NCBI RefSeq assembly: GCF_004682055.1
Contig: NZ_QUZU01000040.1
Location: forward strand, 1 to 53,115
Origin: Pseudomonas kairouanensis
GTDB taxonomy: Bacteria > Pseudomonadota > Gammaproteobacteria > Pseudomonadales > Pseudomonadaceae
Length of the DNA stretch: 53,115 bases
Reading direction: 5' to 3'
Part shown: positions 51,132 to 53,115 of the stretch, one piece after another
Numbering within the stretch: position 1 is the first letter of the stretch
Layout: every line of letters starts with the position of its first letter
The notes under the pieces: model-generated
Databases searched by the model: none
What the model was told of the DNA's origin: nothing
Seen by the model: the letters and a program-made list of their open reading frames with translations, nothing else
Made by a program: the position numbers and the translations under genes

Positions 51132-51431
51132 CGGCAATCCTCTTGGGAGGACAAAGACTGATCGGCGCCCGCCAAGGGGAACACCGACCGCGAAGCCCCA
51201 CTCAGGCAGGGGCAGCGCTACCGAACCGCCCTGCCCCTCTTTGTAGGAGCGAGCTTGCCCGCGAAGATCGTCAACGATGACGCGGGCATTCAGGATGACC
51301 GCGGCGCTCGTGAGCTTTTCGCGAGCAAGCTCGCTCTACAGTAAAGACAGGACGGCTCGGGTGAAAAGTCGCGCAGTGTAACGGCAAAAAGCCGACTTGC
51401 TAAGGGCCAAATGGCGCCAATTTGTGCAGCT
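51132..51431. other. intergenic region with REP doublet
   Basis: About 300 bases between yciH and the Nudix gene, both on the minus strand. A REP doublet fills 51242-51340. The yciH ribosome site lies at the left end. No further gene is seen; the bases next to yciH should hold its promoter. Confidence 0.5.
51242..51340. repeat. REP doublet (GTAGGAGCGAGC family)
   Basis: TGTAGGAGCGAGCTTGCCCG at the left and GCGAGCAAGCTCGCTCTACA at the right. The right arm has lost one base compared with the 38083 copy. The centre contains GTCAACGATGACGC, shared with that copy. Confidence 0.87.
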
Positions 51432-51971
51432 TTAGCGACGTGAGGCCAGATAGCGGCGCAAGCCCTCCTGGGCATCCGGGCAGTAGGGCTTTTGTTCAGC
51501 TTCCTGTAGGACATTTTCGACAGACAGAAAGCGAGCTTCCATGACCTCTTCGGGCTGCAAACGCAGCGGCCCGTCCCACACGGCGGAGTAGGACGTGCAC
51601 CAGAGCCGGCTGTCGCCGTCCTCGAAGTAGAAGTGGTCATGTTCGACCAATTCCACGCCGCCCACGCCGAGTTCTTCTTCCAGTTCGCGGGCTGCCGAAA
51701 CGGCATAACTTTCCCCCGCCGCCACCATGCCCCCAGCTGCCGTGTCCCAGAAACCGGGGTACATGGCTTTGCTCAGGGTGCGTCGGTGTACACACAACTC
51801 GCCCTTGGAATTGAACAGGAAGATAAAGGTGCAACGGCCAATCAGGCCGCGCTGGCGCAGGTCAGACCTCACCAGGGCGCCAAGCAGGTTGTCCTGCTCG
51901 TCAACCCAGCAGATCAGCTCGGCATCAGAGGCCGCACGGTGGGCGGCCTCTTTTTGAGTGGCATCCATCAT
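51432..51971 (-). CDS. Nudix hydrolase (YfcD-like)
   Basis: A 179-residue Nudix protein. The Nudix box is complete: G, five residues (MVAAG), E, seven residues, RELEEELGV, located near residues 80-103. It is preceded by CTFIFLFNSKGELCVHRRTLSKAMYPGFWDTAAGG, which looks like the IPP-isomerase/YfcD branch. The substrate is unknown. The ATG at 51971 shares a base with the TGA stop of the DUF2333 gene (TGATG), so translation is coupled. A second ATG follows at 51968. Confidence 0.9.
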   Translation of the reverse strand: MMDATQKEAAHRAASDAELICWVDEQDNLLGALVRSDLRQRGLIGRCTFIFLFNSKGELCVHRRTLSKAMYPGFWDTAAGGMVAAGESYAVSAARELEEELGVGGVELVEHDHFYFEDGDSRLWCTSYSAVWDGPLRLQPEEVMEARFLSVENVLQEAEQKPYCPDAQEGLRRYLASRR

Positions 51972-53038
51972 CAACCCTGGTTGAGGAGCTGACGCAAGTC
52001 GATCACTGCAGCGTTGGCCCGGGAAATATAGTTGGCCATTACCAGCGAATGGTTCGCCAGTACACCGAAGCCACTGCCGTTAAGAATCATCGGGCTCCAC
52101 ACCGGCTCTTGCGACGCTTCCAGTTCACGAATGATCTGGCGCACGCTGACCGTGGCGTTCTTTTTGGCCAGTACGTCGGCAAAGTCGACTTCAATGGCGC
52201 GCAGCAGGTGGGACAACGCCCACGCCTGGCCACGGGCTTCGTAGAACACGTTGTCGATCTGCATCCATGGGGTTTCCACCACTTCTTCATCGACCTGCGG
52301 CACTTCACCCGGCGCCAGGGCTTCGGTTTTCAGTGCGGTGTTGAGCTTGACCCGGCCTACGCTGGCCGACAGGCGCTGCGACAACGAACCCAGGCGGGTC
52401 GCGACATCGCCCAGCCAGTTATTCAGGTTGTCGGCGCGGGCATAGAACAGCGCGCCGCGCTGGTTCGGGTCGGACAGGCGTGCTTCGTAGCGGCTCAGGG
52501 AGTTGATGCCCTCCTGGTATTCCGACTCACTGGACGGCAGCACCCAGCTCTTGTTGTCGAAGTTGAAGCGCGGCTCGGCCTTGGCCAAGTCAGCGTCTTC
52601 AGCCGACTGCGACTGGGAACGGGCGAAGTCTTTGCGCAGGGCACGGGTCAGGTCACGCACCTGAACCAGCACGCCGTATTCCCAGCTTGGCATGTTGTCC
52701 ATCCACAGGCCCGGTGGGAAGCGGTCGTTGGAAATGTAGCCACCCGGCTTGTTCAGCAGGGTGCCCACTACGGTCTTGAGGGTTTCGACGGTGGTGAAGC
52801 CCACCACCATCTGCTTGCCGTCTTTTTCAGCGGCGATCTGCGCGTTTTGCTGGACCGGGAACAGCGCCGGTTCTTCGCTCCAATACCAACCCAGGGCGCC
52901 GGTGACCACCAGGTACAGGCCCACCAGACTGAGCAAGGCCTTGCTCATCAGCAGGTTGCGAACGTAGCTGCGGTTGGCCGACTTGGGCTCAGGGGCGGGG
53001 CCTTTGGCACTGCCTGCACGGTTTTTCCAGTCCAGCAT
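51971..53038 (-). CDS. DUF2333 membrane protein
   Basis: A 355-residue protein with one membrane helix near residues 33-52 (KALLSLVGLYLVVTGALGWYW) and a long periplasmic part. It contains TVGTLLNKPGGYISNDRFPPGLWMDNMPSWEYGVLVQVRDLTRALRKDFARSQSQS, which I recall as the DUF2333 signature. No catalytic residues are apparent. AAGGA lies 9 bases before the ATG at 53038. It is translationally coupled to the Nudix gene. The 77 bases after it to the window edge should hold its promoter. Confidence 0.88.
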   Translation of the reverse strand: MLDWKNRAGSAKGPAPEPKSANRSYVRNLLMSKALLSLVGLYLVVTGALGWYWSEEPALFPVQQNAQIAAEKDGKQMVVGFTTVETLKTVVGTLLNKPGGYISNDRFPPGLWMDNMPSWEYGVLVQVRDLTRALRKDFARSQSQSAEDADLAKAEPRFNFDNKSWVLPSSESEYQEGINSLSRYEARLSDPNQRGALFYARADNLNNWLGDVATRLGSLSQRLSASVGRVKLNTALKTEALAPGEVPQVDEEVVETPWMQIDNVFYEARGQAWALSHLLRAIEVDFADVLAKKNATVSVRQIIRELEASQEPVWSPMILNGSGFGVLANHSLVMANYISRANAAVIDLRQLLNQG

Positions 53039-53115
53039 GGCGATATCCTTTCAATCACTTGAGTTCATGCACTTGAATTGATGGCGTGCGTTCAAACACT
53101 CCGACCACAACCCTA

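Noticed and set aside
1..53115. CRISPR array
   Set aside because: The repeated words are scattered palindromes at gene ends, not direct repeats with regular unique spacers.

Overview
The window looks like chromosome from a fluorescent Pseudomonas (P. fluorescens group). It is GC-rich with Pseudomonas-style codon use. It is peppered with REP-type palindromes of the kind typical of that group (cores GTGGGAGGGGGCTTGCTCCC, GTGGGAGCGGGCTTGCTCGC and GTAGGAGCGAGCTTGCTCGC), and it carries a Flp/Tad pilus locus with the pseudomonad PprA-PprB regulators. Coding density is high. I see no rRNA, tRNA, insertion sequence, prophage or CRISPR array. Identifications are by reading motifs and remembered family features; no search was run.

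Layout. (1) 1-8.7 kb, housekeeping and accessory metabolism: a Ca2+/H+ antiporter, an adenine/adenosine deaminase, an MFS carrier with an ArsR-type regulator beside it, a LysR regulator divergent from an ABM monooxygenase plus zinc-free quinone reductase, a 57-residue orphan and a Bcr/CflA drug exporter. (2) 8.7-12.2 kb, a copper-defence island: copZ on the minus strand, an unknown exported protein, then copA-cueR. Two MerR-type operators with the 19-bp spacer expected for CueR sit in front of copZ and copA. (3) 12.2-16.9 kb: a RIO-family kinase and a fatty-acyl module of thiolase, two-domain FabG-like reductase and MaoC hydratase. (4) 17.1-20.5 kb: a 497-residue Gly/Val-rich repeat surface protein followed by a TpsB/FhaC-type outer-membrane translocator. 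This is the best candidate for an unusual system, because the putative cargo has no visible TPS domain.

(5) 20.6-35.6 kb, the complete tad locus. A single-domain response regulator and the flp pilin lie on the minus strand. Opposite run rcpC-rcpA-tadZ-tadA-tadB-tadC-tadD and a DUF3613 gene, tightly packed and often overlapping by 4 bp. Then come pprB and fppA (minus), a TadE/F pseudopilin and the hybrid-sensor-like kinase pprA (plus), and tadG (minus). Secretin, ATPase, platform, pilotin, prepilin peptidase and regulators are all present, so the locus should be functional.

(6) 35.7-53 kb, cell envelope and housekeeping: two tandem DUF4136 lipoproteins, cmoM (tRNA wobble uridine methylation) overlapping a MazG-like pyrophosphohydrolase, pbpC and the alpha-2-macroglobulin gene yfhM (a known partner pair, here separated by a small opposite-strand membrane-protein gene and REP elements), a MATE exporter, a lipoprotein esterase that overlaps it tail to tail, speA, yciH, a Nudix hydrolase and a DUF2333 membrane protein. 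A hybrid REP element appears to have become the first 40 codons of pbpC.
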